Shown: positions 48,385 through 60,473, counted from the first letter of the stretch. The stretch is DNA of 64,000 nucleotides from Psilocybe azurescens (GCA_023853785.1 JAJIRX010000510.1:62001-126000), one strand, 5' to 3'. A program made the numbers and translations. Notes: generated from the sequence alone by a model not told the origin.

Positions 48385-48600
48385 TTTTTTTTTTTTTTTG
48401 AATCAGCTTATTAACGTGTAAGAAGCGGCCGGAGCGCTAAGACACACGGGTGCAAGGATGCACCGCCCTACGGTAGAGTATCTACTAAGGCACGGTTCTA
48501 CGAGTGTGGTGAAGTTGTGTATCTAAGTGACTATGGGTACGTGAAGGGGTAGTGTAAAAAGTATGGCTTGCATCAAGCCGAGGCAAAAAGACCATTCATA
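48385..48600 (-). repeat. retroposon-like repeat with poly(A) end, copy 1
   Basis: On the minus strand the repeat ends in AATAAG...A(15); the plus strand shows T at 48385-48399. Its body (GCTAAGACACACGGGTGCA on the plus strand, about 48437-48455) recurs at about 49493-49511. The poly(A) tail suggests retroposition of a transcript or a SINE/LINE 3' end. Confidence 0.5.
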
Positions 48601-48962
48601 ACGACTATTCATGGGTTTCTCTTGGAAAGGAATTTCCAAATAGATTAATCCATGCTGGGCTTCGGTGTAATCGTCAAAATGTCTCTCAAGTACATTCTGC
48701 AAACTAGGGCTCCGCAAAACGATGTGTTAGGATTAATCCATTTGCCAACCCCAAACCTGTCGATCGGGCCAATGGAATGGCCTTAATCCTTAATCAACAT
48801 TCTGACGCTTCCTAACGTACTGGTGGCTGTTCTCTTGGATTACATGGTGTGACTGTGTTGATTCATATCACCTTGCGACTATTAGTATAAGGGCCTACAA
48901 ACTGTTAAGCCCTCAAACCGCTTCCAACGTCTTCATTTATATTAGTTCGGCACCATTCAACT

Positions 48963-49061
48963 CTCGTCTCAAAGCAAATCAGACAGGCCATCCTCTCAAA
49001 CAATGTTACTATCGAACCTACTCAGAGTGTTCCTTCATTCCAACCATGCCATAATTTATAA
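48963..49061 (+). pseudogene. DUF6533 array fragment E (C-terminal exon)
   Basis: It encodes LVSKQIRQAILSNNVTIEPT and ends with TAA at 49059-49061. This corresponds to LISKQIRRAIHFDD of copy B and LSRQIRAILPPD of copy C. With fragment D, about 1.4 kb upstream, it may be the remnant of a fourth copy broken up by the retroposon-like repeat. Confidence 0.5.
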
Positions 49062-49445
49062 GCGAAGCCTATTACGCTAATGCTTGCAGCTAAGAATCGG
49101 CCGTTGGTGAGAACGAGGATGTGTTGAATGATGTTTTTGGCGCTCATTTGGAGCTAATACGCGCGGTTGACTGGTATCAAATGTCGCGAACTATGTTCTC
49201 GTCGTTTTAGCCTAATACTCAGTTATAGCTATCTGCTTTTATGGCTGTCTTCGGTTGCATCCAGGATCTTGTCCTCTAGCCTTTCTACAATTTTAAACTT
49301 GGTTAGTTGCTTTTGTTTTTGTGGGGCCTGTGCTTGACAATGCCCTTTGATTTAGACACAACAACATTTCATCGGGTTACATTGATGTTTCATTATGTCC
49401 AATCTGTCGTTTGGCCACGTGGGTCTTTGACGAAGCTCTCTTGGC

Positions 49446-49640
49446 TTTCTTTTTTTGGATTCTGTTTATTATCGTGCAACAAGCAGACGATGTGCTAAGA
49501 CGCACGGGTGCAGAAGTACACCACTCAACGCTACTGTATCTACTAGGACTCGAATCGTCGAGAGCGGCGAACTTGTATATCTAAGGGTCCATTTGAGGGT
49601 AAAGGAGGAGTGTAAGTTATGAGCCAGAGAGGTGGACTGG
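49446..49640 (-). repeat. retroposon-like repeat, copy 2
   Basis: The body is similar to the repeat at 48385-48600 (shared GACGCACGGGTGCA... TGTATCTACTA on the plus strand). On the minus strand it carries AATAAACAGAATCC before a short A run. AATAAA resembles a polyadenylation signal. Both copies have the same orientation. Confidence 0.5.
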
Positions 49641-50129
49641 GCGCCATTAGGTGGCGCTGGAAAAATGACTACCTTGTATCAACTCAATTTCTGGCCAATT
49701 GCCTACACATAACGCTACTAGCAATTACCTGGCCACGTCCAAAGCACCCCCGGGATGTCCAAAACCTCCGCTGCCCAATTTCCTGGGTCGACTAGCCAGT
49801 CTAAAAATACATACCCAAAATGACCCTTGAATTTCTCAAGGAACCGAACTACATAGCTGTCCCTGGCCGAGCTGTCTAATCAAAGATCCATTCACCCAGT
49901 TTGATCTGGTTATTGACGGTCACGGAAAGTATAAGTATCGGTATCGATCACACACTGTTCTTTCTCACCACCACCCCACTTGGTTTGAGGGTGAAGCGCC
50001 CATTGATTTGTATCCGTTTGTCTTTTTGGTGAAAGTAAGTTTTCGTTCCCTTTCTAAGTACCTTCCATGCCGCTGACTGCGTCCAAGAGTAGCCGCTGCG
50101 TACAATCTATGTCATAGTGCACTACCTTG

Positions 50130-51764
50130 AGTGAGAGGAGAAAGCCACGGAGACACCCCACATACCTATCGGGTTCTATTTCCAACTGCAAATGTAAGTT
50201 CCTCTACACAATTCATGATCAAGCTTATAAATTACCATAGAATTCGTTATGTATCTGTGGGTGAGCGTCCAAGACTATCCCTCCAATCAATGTAGTTCTA
50301 TGAAGTGACATTGTCATCGAAATTGTTTCAGCAATCTGTGAGTTACTTGTTCAGGTTCTTATAAACTCCAAGGAAGCTAGTAGACTTATGCCTTTCAGAT
50401 ATCGTTCCTCTTTTGGACTTCCTATTATTGTAAGTCATCTTCGCCCATTAATCTTCACTACATGGCTACAGATGTTGACAACTACTACGCCCTTAGAATT
50501 GACAGTGAATACCGGCACGTGTGTACGATCCTCCTGTCTACCCTTTCATCATCTTCGAATACCTAGTGCTATCCAGATATATCGATCGAAATGGACCGTA
50601 ACAAAAATTCTTTATCTGATCTGCCGCTATTATCCGTTGCTCAGTTGGCCTTTCAATATCTGGGCCACTGTTTTCAAACTTGATTTGGACACCTGCATGA
50701 TTATGGCGACCGTTATACAATTATCGCTTCTTCCAATGGTGAGAAATTCACTAACCTGATCTCGTAACTGACTATCATGCCCTGGATTTGAAGCAATTCT
50801 TTCCGCACTGTGTACTCGTGCTTCGTGCATGGACTTTTAGTGGGCGGAAAATGCTCCCTTTAATTGTCCTACTGCTATGCTTGGCCGGTTTTTGGCAGTA
50901 GAAATATGGGCCTACACCGGCAACCTTCGTGTCAATGGCGCGTCGTCCACGATAGTAACACACGATGGCTGTTTTCGAAGGAGTGGAATGAACAGGATGT
51001 CTTTTGCAGTAACTGAATTACTATTTACATATAAACCTTCACTGATAAAGAGCGTGATTTTACAGAGTATTATTGTAAGTGGCTCCAAGTGTGTCAGTTA
51101 GCTACTAGGCATAGTAAACTTCTGGAATGGAAAGATGTCTGGTATGGTACTTGATACAATCGGTGTGCTCGTCGTAGGCATTGTGAGTGCGACTTTAGTT
51201 ATCACAAAGGTTTCTTTAATTCTTTTACAGCACTGCCTTCGGACAAGAAGCGTCTACGGTCAACTAGGCAAGCTCTTTCTTCGACAATGTACGCATTGTT
51301 TCTACATAGGACAAGAGCGAGCGGGCATTGCTGACAACGCTGAGAAGGCTTGGCTTTCTATGGTCTGATGCTAGGAATGAATGCCTTCGCGACGATAATG
51401 CTTCTGAAGTGAGTTTCGCTCTGTACCACGGATACAACCACCTAAGACTTCAAACATCAGGCCTATTGATAGCTTAGGTGCCTTCGCCTATGCCATCATT
51501 CTAATACTCCCCAATGTTTTGGTTGGCACATTTTTTCTTCGTCTCACGTTCTCACTTATTTTTACATATTACAGGCTTGCAGATTGTACGCTTTTTCTTT
51601 GATTTTATTGTTTAACTTTTGTCGACCCTTATGTCAGTATCATCCAACTTCGGGAACATGCAATTCCAACGAACAGTCATCAACTCCGTGTCCTGTCAAG
51701 ACAGATACGAGCTATCCTTCCTCCCGATATCTCCGTTACTCCCCAAAATAGTCCTTCATCCTAA
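50130..51764 (+). pseudogene. DUF6533 paralogue, copy C
   Basis: This is the third array member. The position of the copy B start codon is ACG here (50147-50149), so the start is lost or lies elsewhere. Conserved exons are IYRSKWTVTKILYLICRYYP with LLSWPFNIWATVFKLDLDTC (about 50577-50700), FPHCVLVLRAWTFSGRKMLP with LIVLLLCLAGF (about 50795-50890), where a frameshift then gives WQ-stop instead of LAVEIW, MSGMVLDTIGVLVVGIVSAT (51135 onward), LRTRSVYGQLGKLFLRQC (about 51238-51291), LPNVL and CR, and a C-terminal exon SIIQLREHAIPTNSHQLRVL ending at TAA 51762-51764. A missing T near 50889 would account for the frameshift, so the gene might be less damaged than it looks. Confidence 0.55.
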
Positions 51765-52927
51765 ACCATTAATACATAAAATATTGTTTAACTTATTCCA
51801 TGCACTCGGCAGAAAGATTCAAATTCATTGTTCATTGTTCAGCTTTACTATATATGTTCAGGAAAAGTAACAAGACATGCAAATTTTGTGATTTCGACTA
51901 TTTACCGCCTCTTCTGAGGCTTGAAAAAGATTGGGTGAATGGATTTATAATAGCCAAGTATGTTTGCCAAAGAAAATAGAGAGATACTATGGAAACAGTC
52001 TTATAATACATCACTTTTGGGTCAGTGTAAGTGACAGTGCACCTCAGGAGTAATATATTGCGTTGTGCATAAACTTAAAATTTTTACATAGTCAGGTTAA
52101 GTAGCTGCTGGTAAATTTGCAAATTATGTACGACCAGGGCGATAGCGTGAACAAAGGCCGCAGTACAATCTCGATGAAAAGCGTGACCCTGAGAGTAATG
52201 CCGCAACATAATTTGATGTAAACTGAATGTGACGGAGTTTTGCATCTCTCGATTTTTGGCTCAAAAACTCGGACATCCCCGACGACACATTGATGTAATT
52301 TCTCTGTCCTTTGGCCAATTGCACTTCTACGTGGCCCTGCTATTTATTTATCAGTCCGTTGAAGCTTCCCGTGAAGTGCTCTGTACTTACTCGTAATGTA
52401 TACATTGGCCCTTCAGTATTTCATCATCATCTTACTTCATATAAACAATAAGATGGTCATTGTAGTGGCCTATATCATTCGGTACTGAGTGCATCCGCCT
52501 ATTTTAGACTGCGTGAAGAAAGCTGCTGCTCGGGCAGTGTTATTGGCTGAGTCGTGCCATAGGAGCCAATATCGCTCCCATGCTATTCCTTCCGCGAATC
52601 ATAATTTACTATCCGTTATCCATCTTTCTCATGCGGTTCGGTATACTACTGCGCTGACGGCATCTTGTATTCAATAAACGTCAGAGGATTCGCATACGAG
52701 AGGGTCGGTCTCAAGACACTTTCTTTGTTCACACAACACGGTCAATCCATGGTCCTTGAGCCTTCTTTGGACTTGCCAGTAATGTACTAAGAACGAAGTG
52801 CGATGGCAATCACCGAATTATCCCCATATCGCAGGTATAGCCACCGATTACGCCTTCATCTCTGTGTGATTTAAAGAGCTCCAATCCTTGAGAGCAGTTT
52901 CATTCCTCCCATATCACACAAGCCATC
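51765..52927. other. intergenic region
   Basis: No gene seen. It includes the upstream region of the peroxiredoxin. Confidence 0.45.
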
Positions 52928-53722
52928 ATGACCTCTGTTATTGCATCTGCTGCACAAGCCGCACACAGCATCGCTGCCTCCCTACTCGCACATGCACAAA
53001 TCAAGCCCGGGGACTCTATTCCTAAAACCGAGATTAAAGAGGATGCTCCCGACAAAGCCGATCCATTAGTTCTCACTGGGAAAAATGTTCTCGTAAGCAT
53101 TGGCTGTGGTACTGCGATTGCTTGCTTGCCTTGTGTGGCGCAATTCAAGCGGTAACGGGCGCTTACTTGATCCACTTCAGATTGGTGTTCCTGGAGCCTT
53201 CACAACGCCATGCAATGCCCACATTCCCGCCTTTATTGAGAGTTATGAAAATTCAAAGAAAAGGGGGTGAATGCTATCTACATTTTTGGCGTCAACGACG
53301 CTTTCGTGACAAAGTATGTAAATTCCATCGTCATCGTCTGGGCGAAGTCGTACTGTGACTCACCAGCGGACAGGGCTTGGAAGGAGAAATTAGCACCCAA
53401 TGGAACTCGTGCGTGTCCCCATGCACCTCATACATAATATGAATCCTGATATAATTCAAATGTCAGCCATTCATTTCATTGCCGATGATAAAGCCTCGTT
53501 TGTAAGCTCTGTTGGTCTTGCTTTCGATGCGTCAGGTTTATTGGGAGGCATACGCTCAAAAGTACGCTTAAAATTCCATTAATATGAGCGGAATCTCTGA
53601 CGCGAGGATGACAGCGTTTTGCCATTGTCACCGAGGGAGATAAAGTCGCTTCCGTGGCCGTGGAGGAAGCACCACCCAACGTTACAGTTACGAGCGCGAA
53701 GTCCGTTCTTGCGTCTCTTTGA
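52928..53722 (+). CDS. peroxiredoxin, Prx5/Ahp1 type
   Basis: This thiol peroxidase reduces hydrogen and alkyl peroxides. The start at 52928 gives MTSVIASAAQAAHSIAASLL, then HAQIKPGDSIPKTEIKEDAP and LVLTGKNVL. After an intron at 53093-53181 comes IGVPGAFTTPCNAHIPAFIE, with the peroxidatic Cys in TTPC, then NAIYIFGVNDAFVTK, AWKEKLAPNGT, FIADDKASFVSSVGLAFDAS and RFAIVTEGDKVASVAVEEAP with NVTVTSAKSVLASL, ending at TGA 53720-53722. Length (about 170 residues) and motif order are normal. Near 53250 the sequence has GAAAATTC where GAAAAATTC is needed to read YEKFKEKGVNAIYIFG. Without the extra A a TGA follows soon. This is either a consensus error or a disabling deletion. Confidence 0.85.
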
Positions 53723-55522
53723 AGACCCGATCTTAAGCAAACAGAAGAGTGCGCTCTTCGGAGACACAGAGCTTAATTTCATCATATCCATGTCCAGAGA
53801 ATCGTTGGTATCTCAAGAATCAATGAACTATTACAAACTATCCAAAAGAAATTGGTGCGGGTTTGGCGAGAGTATTGGGTTGAGTGTTAGATAACGATTT
53901 TTGTGTCGTGTTAGATAAGCCTATGGTGCTGCTTACTACGTAGCGCTTGACTTGGGAAAGGGAAAAAGGAACTGATAGTTGGCTGAAAGGTTGACAGTGA
54001 ACTTTAAAGAGTACTCTTGGCGCAAAAGGTCCATGGGAAAATATATGGCAGTTGCCGGTTGGGATTTACGAGAATAAGCTATTGACCGATCGAAATGATT
54101 CCTTCGGGAAAAGATAGCCGAAGGGTAAATGAGAGAGATGCAAAATATCCGTGAGACACGAATCTTTTGTGGGTGCGGAGGGCTTTGGCGGCAGGGAGGA
54201 GATGACCCAGAATTTCGGGTCACGTGGTCTCCGATGGGTGAAGCCAACGACGCGAATGCGATGCGAGACGCGACGTGGAAGGAAAGCGGGCCGCCAAAGG
54301 CCTGAGCGCTTGGGAAAGCAAAGAGGAAATCCGAAACGGAGTCCAAGTGGCTGTACCAAACACTGAAAAAAAAAGGGAAGAGGTGGGAGGGAGCAAAAAA
54401 ATGAGAGAGATTTGAGAAAGGACTCAGAAAGCGATATCTCAATCTCTCTATGAACGTCAAAGAGGCCGAGAGTAGGAAAGAAAAACTCGAGGCCTGCAGT
54501 TTAAGTATTGTGAATATAATATTGAGTGATTCTAAGGAAGCACCATTGACAGTCTACTTGACAAGGCAGATCATTAAACTGTCTTTGGACAGATGAGGAA
54601 GATCAAAGATGATCCCGAAACGGAATCTACATTTCTCACTGATATCTTATCCGTAGATGAGATGGCTGCGCCCTCATCGTGGAATTTGCGCTCACCGGTC
54701 ACCTCGGGCACCTAATCAACCGACTTCCTTCCTGAATCTGATGTACACATCATCCGTTTACCTATCTTTTACGGTGAAGTCAGACCTGTCCAAGCCTTCG
54801 TTAAACCTGAAATTAATAAACGTGGCCAGCAAGATAGATTTGGATTCAAGTAACGCATCACATTTGATTTGGTCATATGTATGTAGTCCTACTTAACCGA
54901 CATTGGCGTTTGGAGGATCAGGGAGGGCTTCTAGGGGCTTCTCGAGAACATCAGTCCCAAAAGTGGCAAGCCTTCTACGACTTCAGAAAGAGGTTCTTCC
55001 GTTTGCGGTTTGCATCTCCTACCGGGACGGCTTATTTGTGGGATGTGATACTTTTCCACAAACAATATCGAGGTGCCCATGTTCAACTCTCAAACATGCA
55101 TTTGTTGTTGATATATACACCCGAGAATTGAATACAGTCGTCTGTATAGTCTCGTATATATTATTGCTTGCCCTGCTAGGCTCTGCCTGGCTCTGCCGTG
55201 GCGCAAAGATCGGCGTCATTATGTTCCCATCGTTTCGCCGTTTCGCCGCCCGTTACATGATCCTCAAACGTCTTGGCTCCGTTCAGGGCCAATCAAGGTC
55301 AATAAAAACCCTTTGCAATAGTTTGCAATTTATCGACGTATTTGAAAATACAGAGGTGTCCAGGTCCCTATAAAGTGGGGTAAGATGCAATTTCTCCCAG
55401 TTTCGTCCTTACCCAAACTTAAAGCTAGCACCACACAGGCAGCTTCAGTTTCTTTTCCCAAGAGGTTTAAGGAAATCATCACCCCTAAAATTTGAGCCCT
55501 CAATCCTGTCGTCGTCGTAGAC
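53723..55522. other. region without a supported gene
   Basis: The purine-rich stretch 53990-54480 gives a 174-codon minus frame of biased composition, judged spurious. Around 54600-54850 (+) a segment reads VHIIRLPIFYGEVRPVQAFV and 54900-55130 reads KWQAFYDFRKRFFRLRFASP. Both look protein-like but stops interrupt the first, and I recognise neither. They may be remnants of a decayed gene. Confidence 0.3.
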
Positions 55523-56859
55523 ATGTTCAGTCCATTCCCATTCCTCGTAATTTTTATGTCCCTCGTCCCCGCTCTCGCTCAGACCAGCTTCCAATATAAA
55601 TGGAAGTTCCAGGACGATGCAAGTTTCTATTCAAGGTGGTTTAGACGCTCTTTCTTGCTGACTGTCTCGTAATCCTCAGTCAATACAGACGACCATTCCA
55701 GCTTGCACTCGTCTTCCCATCGACATCACTTCATTTGATACAACAACAAACAGCACGAAGGGCACTCCACCGTACTATATGATTGCTTTGGCTATCGATG
55801 GCACGCCCTCCACTACTTTGATAGGAACGAGCGATACTGGTGTTGATTATACAGTAACATACCCTGTCGGTGCGTCTGATCAAACCTTAAACTTTCCCCT
55901 GCTTCATTTGTCCTCTTATATTATGTATCATCCCCAGGCACACGTCTCTTGCTGAGCGTCGCAGATTCTAAAGGAAGTCCTGGAGGAACTTACGCGCCAG
56001 TCACTGTAACAGGTGAGCTATGAAACACAGTGATCACCAAGCAGGAATGTCTGAAGCAAGTATACTAGCTGGAACCAGCTCAAGCTGCATCATCACGCCA
56101 TCAACGTCGCCTACGTTCACTGTAACCTCCAACGTTACATCGGACTTATCTACGTGCGAACCTGTCAGGCTCTCTATCTCAGGCGGTGTCTCTCCGTACC
56201 ACCTAACCCTCGCTGCCGACAATGCACCATCGGTCACTAATGACACCCTACCCGAAGGAAATAATATATACACCTATATAAGTCGAGCAAGTCCAGGGGG
56301 CAGCTTGTCGGTAAGTCCTATCTGTCTCGATTCACTTCCGGATTACGATGTTCATAACCACCTCATACGAATGTTACAGCTGCTATAAGTGACTCGTAAG
56401 TCAAACACATAAAATGTGCATTGACATCGTACCAATTTTTTAACCTCTGTAGAACCGGACGCTGGGCCTCGGGAACCCCGATTTTCAACACAAAAGGTAG
56501 GCTCGACCTACAACCGTGCTTTTCTTCAACGATTAAATGACAGAGCTGACTCTCTCGCAGGATCCGCCGATACGGCATGCCCTGGTCTCGTCAGTTCGAG
56601 CACAAAAGGAACTGTCCAACCACCGTCATCGGGTTCGAACTCATCAGTCTCAACCCCACCCGGCTCTTCATCGTCGACAAGCGACACTCCATCCCCATCA
56701 TCTAGCTCTTCTTCGTCGACAAATTCGGCTCCTTCTGACACCACAAATAACAATACAGGTGGGAACAACACCTCCGACGAGGTCTTGAATAGTAAAGCAA
56801 GAAACATCGGCATTATCCTTGGTGTATCGATGAGCGTAGCTCTGTTAGCGGCTATCTAG
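55523..56859 (+). CDS. single-pass membrane protein paralogue with truncated tail
   Basis: Paralogue of the gene at 24.1-25.9 kb. The start at 55523 gives a signal peptide (MFSPFPFLVIFMSLVPALAQ) followed by TSFQYKWKFQDD. The next exons give IPACTRLPIDITSFDTTTNS, GTPPYYMIALAIDGTPSTTL, RLLLSVADSKGSPGG, FTVTSNVTSDLSTCEPVRLS, SISGGVSPYHLTLAADNAPS and the short exon TGRWASGTPIFNTK, in the same order as the paralogue. A Ser/Thr/Pro-rich linker leads to the transmembrane helix NIGIILGVSMSVALLAAI, directly followed by TAG at 56857-56859. The paralogue continues there with a basic stop-transfer and long cytosolic tail. Here no tail is encoded; reading on after the stop gives GFSGVARRSVHS, which suggests the stop is recent. 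Function unknown. Confidence 0.7.
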
Positions 56860-58939
56860 GGCTTTTCGGGAGTAGCGAGGCGCTCTGTACACAGCTCTAT
56901 CTCAGGCTACACATTCAATCAATTCTTGTCAATGAGACTGCGCAGTGTGGAACGATGCCCTATATTTCTGCATTTGAGATTGCTGTACGGTCCTCTATGA
57001 CCGCTGTATGGCCACTGATGATGGAAATGCGCGCATTGGCATGGATTCTGATTAGATTGCAACCCGACTCCCGACATATATCTTGCAGAATCAGAATCTC
57101 AAAGAATGAAACTGGAATCTAGCACTGCATGTGGCCACTGGCATATCCTGATATACGATGGCAACCAACAATGCTTGACGTAAGTTGCGAACCTCGACGA
57201 AGACTTTGAACCAATATTATCGGGTGGGTGAAGGAATCTTTCAAGACGGGTTGCCCACAGCGATAACCTGACAGGAGTTTCAAATACCTTGTTGGCATCT
57301 ACTTACCTGTGACGACAATGACGCATATCAGTTCTAAATGTGATGCAAGTAATAAGCACCATTCGATGGAACTGCACCGGGCACTAGCAAGTAGCATTCT
57401 CATGAGGCTGTCACGTCAGAGCATGCGCAACTATGGCGAGGATTCGAAGACAGAGCCTGTGGAGTATCAGTGGAAAAGACAGGATATGTCAAGACGTGTA
57501 CTCTTGTCGATAAGTTACCCCAGACAAAGTGGGAATTAATTATGGATTGTGAATTAGGCGCAGAATCACCGAGTTGCGATTCGGAATTCCCTGCATCATA
57601 TGCTTCATTTCACGCGTTGACAAGGACAACAAGATGAAGAATACTGTGTTTGATAGTAAGTACTAGCCGCCCCTTCGAAAGAAACATTTCATAGTCGAGA
57701 ATAGGCCGCGATCACGTCCAGACATAGGTGGCATAATGAAACTCGCTGGCCAAGAACAATGACGTTTGCGGTCTAAAAATAAATCAATGAAAGCAATGTA
57801 CATGGGTGGAAATGTGCGCCAAATGATCCGGAGCAAGGCCCGCCTAGAAAGCCTGAAATGTATCTTACCGCCGCCGTAAATGACTTCAGTATGCTAAGGA
57901 TTGAAATGTGACTAGGAGTTTCGTACGCGGACATGAATTTGCACAGCATTGACATCATCGACTTGAAATGTTCGCGCTCGAATGCGGCGGGCTCGGGGTT
58001 CTGGCATGGACTAGCATAGGAGGTGGTTCGGCACACAATCAAATCGGAAGATGAACACGCGTACACTCCATTGCTTTGCCCTACACAAGTTGTTGGGTAT
58101 CAGACTGTATCAGATGGGCAGAAGCATCCATCGACATTGACCATCAAACAATCCAAAAACCAAGCACTGACAAAAATGAATAGATATTTCCCTATTCACC
58201 AACGAAGGTTGATGCCCAGACACGCTTAGGACACCAGGTAGACCTTACACGTCAAGCTACGACGAGCGGGACCCTTTTTCGTTGGTGTTTCATTGGTCCG
58301 GACTCCGACTTTATCGTATTCAATAGCTTTCCACCTGGAACGTGGGAAAGATATACTCCAAAGGCCTGGAGTGATTTGGAGTGTTTGTTGGGAGCCAACG
58401 CCTTTCCTAAAGCTGCTTAGTCGGATTAGCTCGTGTCCATAAGAGAAAGTCTCAATTAGTCAGTCCCTTAAGTTTGCGATCACGAGGTGGACAATGGGAA
58501 TTTGGAAACGCTCAATATGAATTCGACATAGTTGAAAGGTGGATATGTGAAAACAAACCGCGGATGGCATGTTCAACAGATGTTGAAACAAGTATTTATA
58601 TCTGTTATGCACGGCTCCGATCGTTGTCATTTATCAAAGAAGCGTTGGAGAAGCTCTGACGAAGGCACCCAAAAATGCATCTGGACTATAAAAGGAGATT
58701 ACAGGGTTCAATGTTAACAGTTTCAGCAGCATCAATGGGTTGCGGCTGTGCAAACATCGTTACTACACAAGCATTACTTTATCCACTTTCTTCGTTATAC
58801 AACTTCAACTCTCCCCCTTACTTCTGGTAGTTTGTCTTCCAAGTCTCTTACTCTTTTTCACTAACTGGTTTAATCCACCGTCGACAGTCTGGAACTGTAG
58901 AACCGACATCCCTTCATTCAGATTCTTATCTATACGATC
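56860..58939. other. intergenic region
   Basis: About 2.1 kb with only short frames that lack family features. It holds the upstream region of the disordered-protein gene. Confidence 0.45.
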
Positions 58940-60473
58940 ATGTTGAGAGGACGATTCAACTATCCTGACCTCGATGTCCTGGACTCCCCACTGCTCTCAC
59001 CCACGCCGTTTGGAAGCGGTTCTCTCAGCAGCATCCCAGGTAGCGCCATTGCTGAAAGGATATTCAACGACCCTGACTCCTGGGAGGAAACCGACGGAGA
59101 TGAGGGGGATTTTCCCGAGGATGTTGACCAACTAGCCTGGCTCACGGAGGAAATTGAGAAGATCAGGGCTGGTGTGGATTCCAGTAAGCCGCCTTTCGAT
59201 GACTCCGATGACTCGCCCTCCACCCCGACGGACAAGGATGCCCAATTTATCACGACACCAACATCTGGCCGCAGTTCATTAGTCAGGCGCGGTGCGGGCA
59301 ATTGGAAAGGCGTCAGTAAGAAATCCGACATGCGGCCTATATCTCTTTCAGCCCTCTTTGAGCACTCCAATGAAGATTTCTCGAGCGAAATTCAACAACA
59401 GCTGTCTAAAATTCTCGAATCCGGCGGAATTCCGCACCACATTTGCCCATTCCCTCATTCTTCCGCCCTCTCTCCGCCATCGACCAGTGGGACAAACAGC
59501 ACCCTTGACTCTCCTCTGCATCTACAGACTGCGTCCCTTGTTGCGAACGCTGGGGAGAACTCACCCTCACCTATCAACATTTACTCGGCCTCAGCCACTC
59601 TGAGCTTCTTGGAATGGTATGGCATCTTTCCAGACTCGCCCAGGTTGGATATCAACGGCCGACGCATGCAACCAAAGTCTGCAAGACTAAGAACGCCACT
59701 GTTACAGGTGCCATCACCCAGACACGCGGCACGTCCAACATCATTGCTAAGCCCGCCGTCCACTGCTGAAACGTTTGTCCATCGTCCGAAGCGCTCCTCA
59801 TCTGTTCCTCCCCCTGGCCTCGATCCTCCAACCGAGACTGCTTCACCAGATACACGGCCAGCATCACCCCCAAGACTTCCACGGTCCCCTTCTCCCATGA
59901 AGGACGAGGATCAGCCGCAAGTACAAAATAAGTCGACCCACGAGCCGGCAGCTTCCCTTCCGGACGATTCTGAAAGAGGCCGTACCTTACGTATGACAGC
60001 ACCCCCGCCGTACGCAAGGGCCCCATCTCCCTGCTCCGCCGGTCTCGAGATCTAATTCGACCAGTAATATCCCATCAAGGGAAGGCACACCTTCGAGGCT
60101 TGGACGTCGCCTGCCCAATATTCCACCTGAGAGTACGTCGCGGCCCGTGACACCACCAGAACCGTTACTTCGGTCCCAACCGCCGCAACTACAACCTCAA
60201 TGTCAGCCTCAATCCCGATCCCAATCGCAGTCACGAACACAATGTCAGCCTCAGTCTCAACCACAACCTGCGCGCTCTGCTACTGCTCCTGCCGTACAGA
60301 GTTCTTCAACAACACAGCCAGGGCATCAGCAGCAACAAGGCCCTCGACCTGTTTCTGTTCGTTCGCCTCTAGGAGGCCCTGCAGGCCCACGCATTCGTAG
60401 CAGGGCTAGCCACGACGCCACCTCTAGGTCAATTGGAAATGTCGGGAATCGACCGCCTGGGCTAAGGCTTTGA
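58940..60473 (+). CDS. large disordered Ser/Pro-rich protein, unknown
   Basis: I do not recognise this protein. A single uninterrupted frame from 58940 (MLRGRFNYPDLDVLDSPLLS) runs 371 codons to TAA at 60053-60055. The composition is acidic early (WEETDGDEGDFPEDVDQLAW with LTEEIEKIRA, a likely short helix), then rich in Ser and Pro with SP sites suited to proline-directed kinases. One more ordered segment, SATLSFLEWYGIFPDSPRLD, could be a conserved core. Downstream, in the +1 frame, a compositionally matching segment begins near 60020 (PPVSRSNSTSNIPSREGTPS) and continues through a Gln/Pro-rich stretch to TGA at 60471-60473. An indel in the CTCCCTGC run near 60030 or a missed intron would join the two, so I annotate the longer span. 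It could be a scaffold or regulator; that is inference. Confidence 0.6.

Noticed and set aside
53936..54460. 174-codon open frame on the minus strand
   Set aside because: It lies in a strongly purine/pyrimidine-biased stretch, has biased Phe/Ser/Pro composition, no splice context and no recognisable motif, and a second long frame overlaps it.
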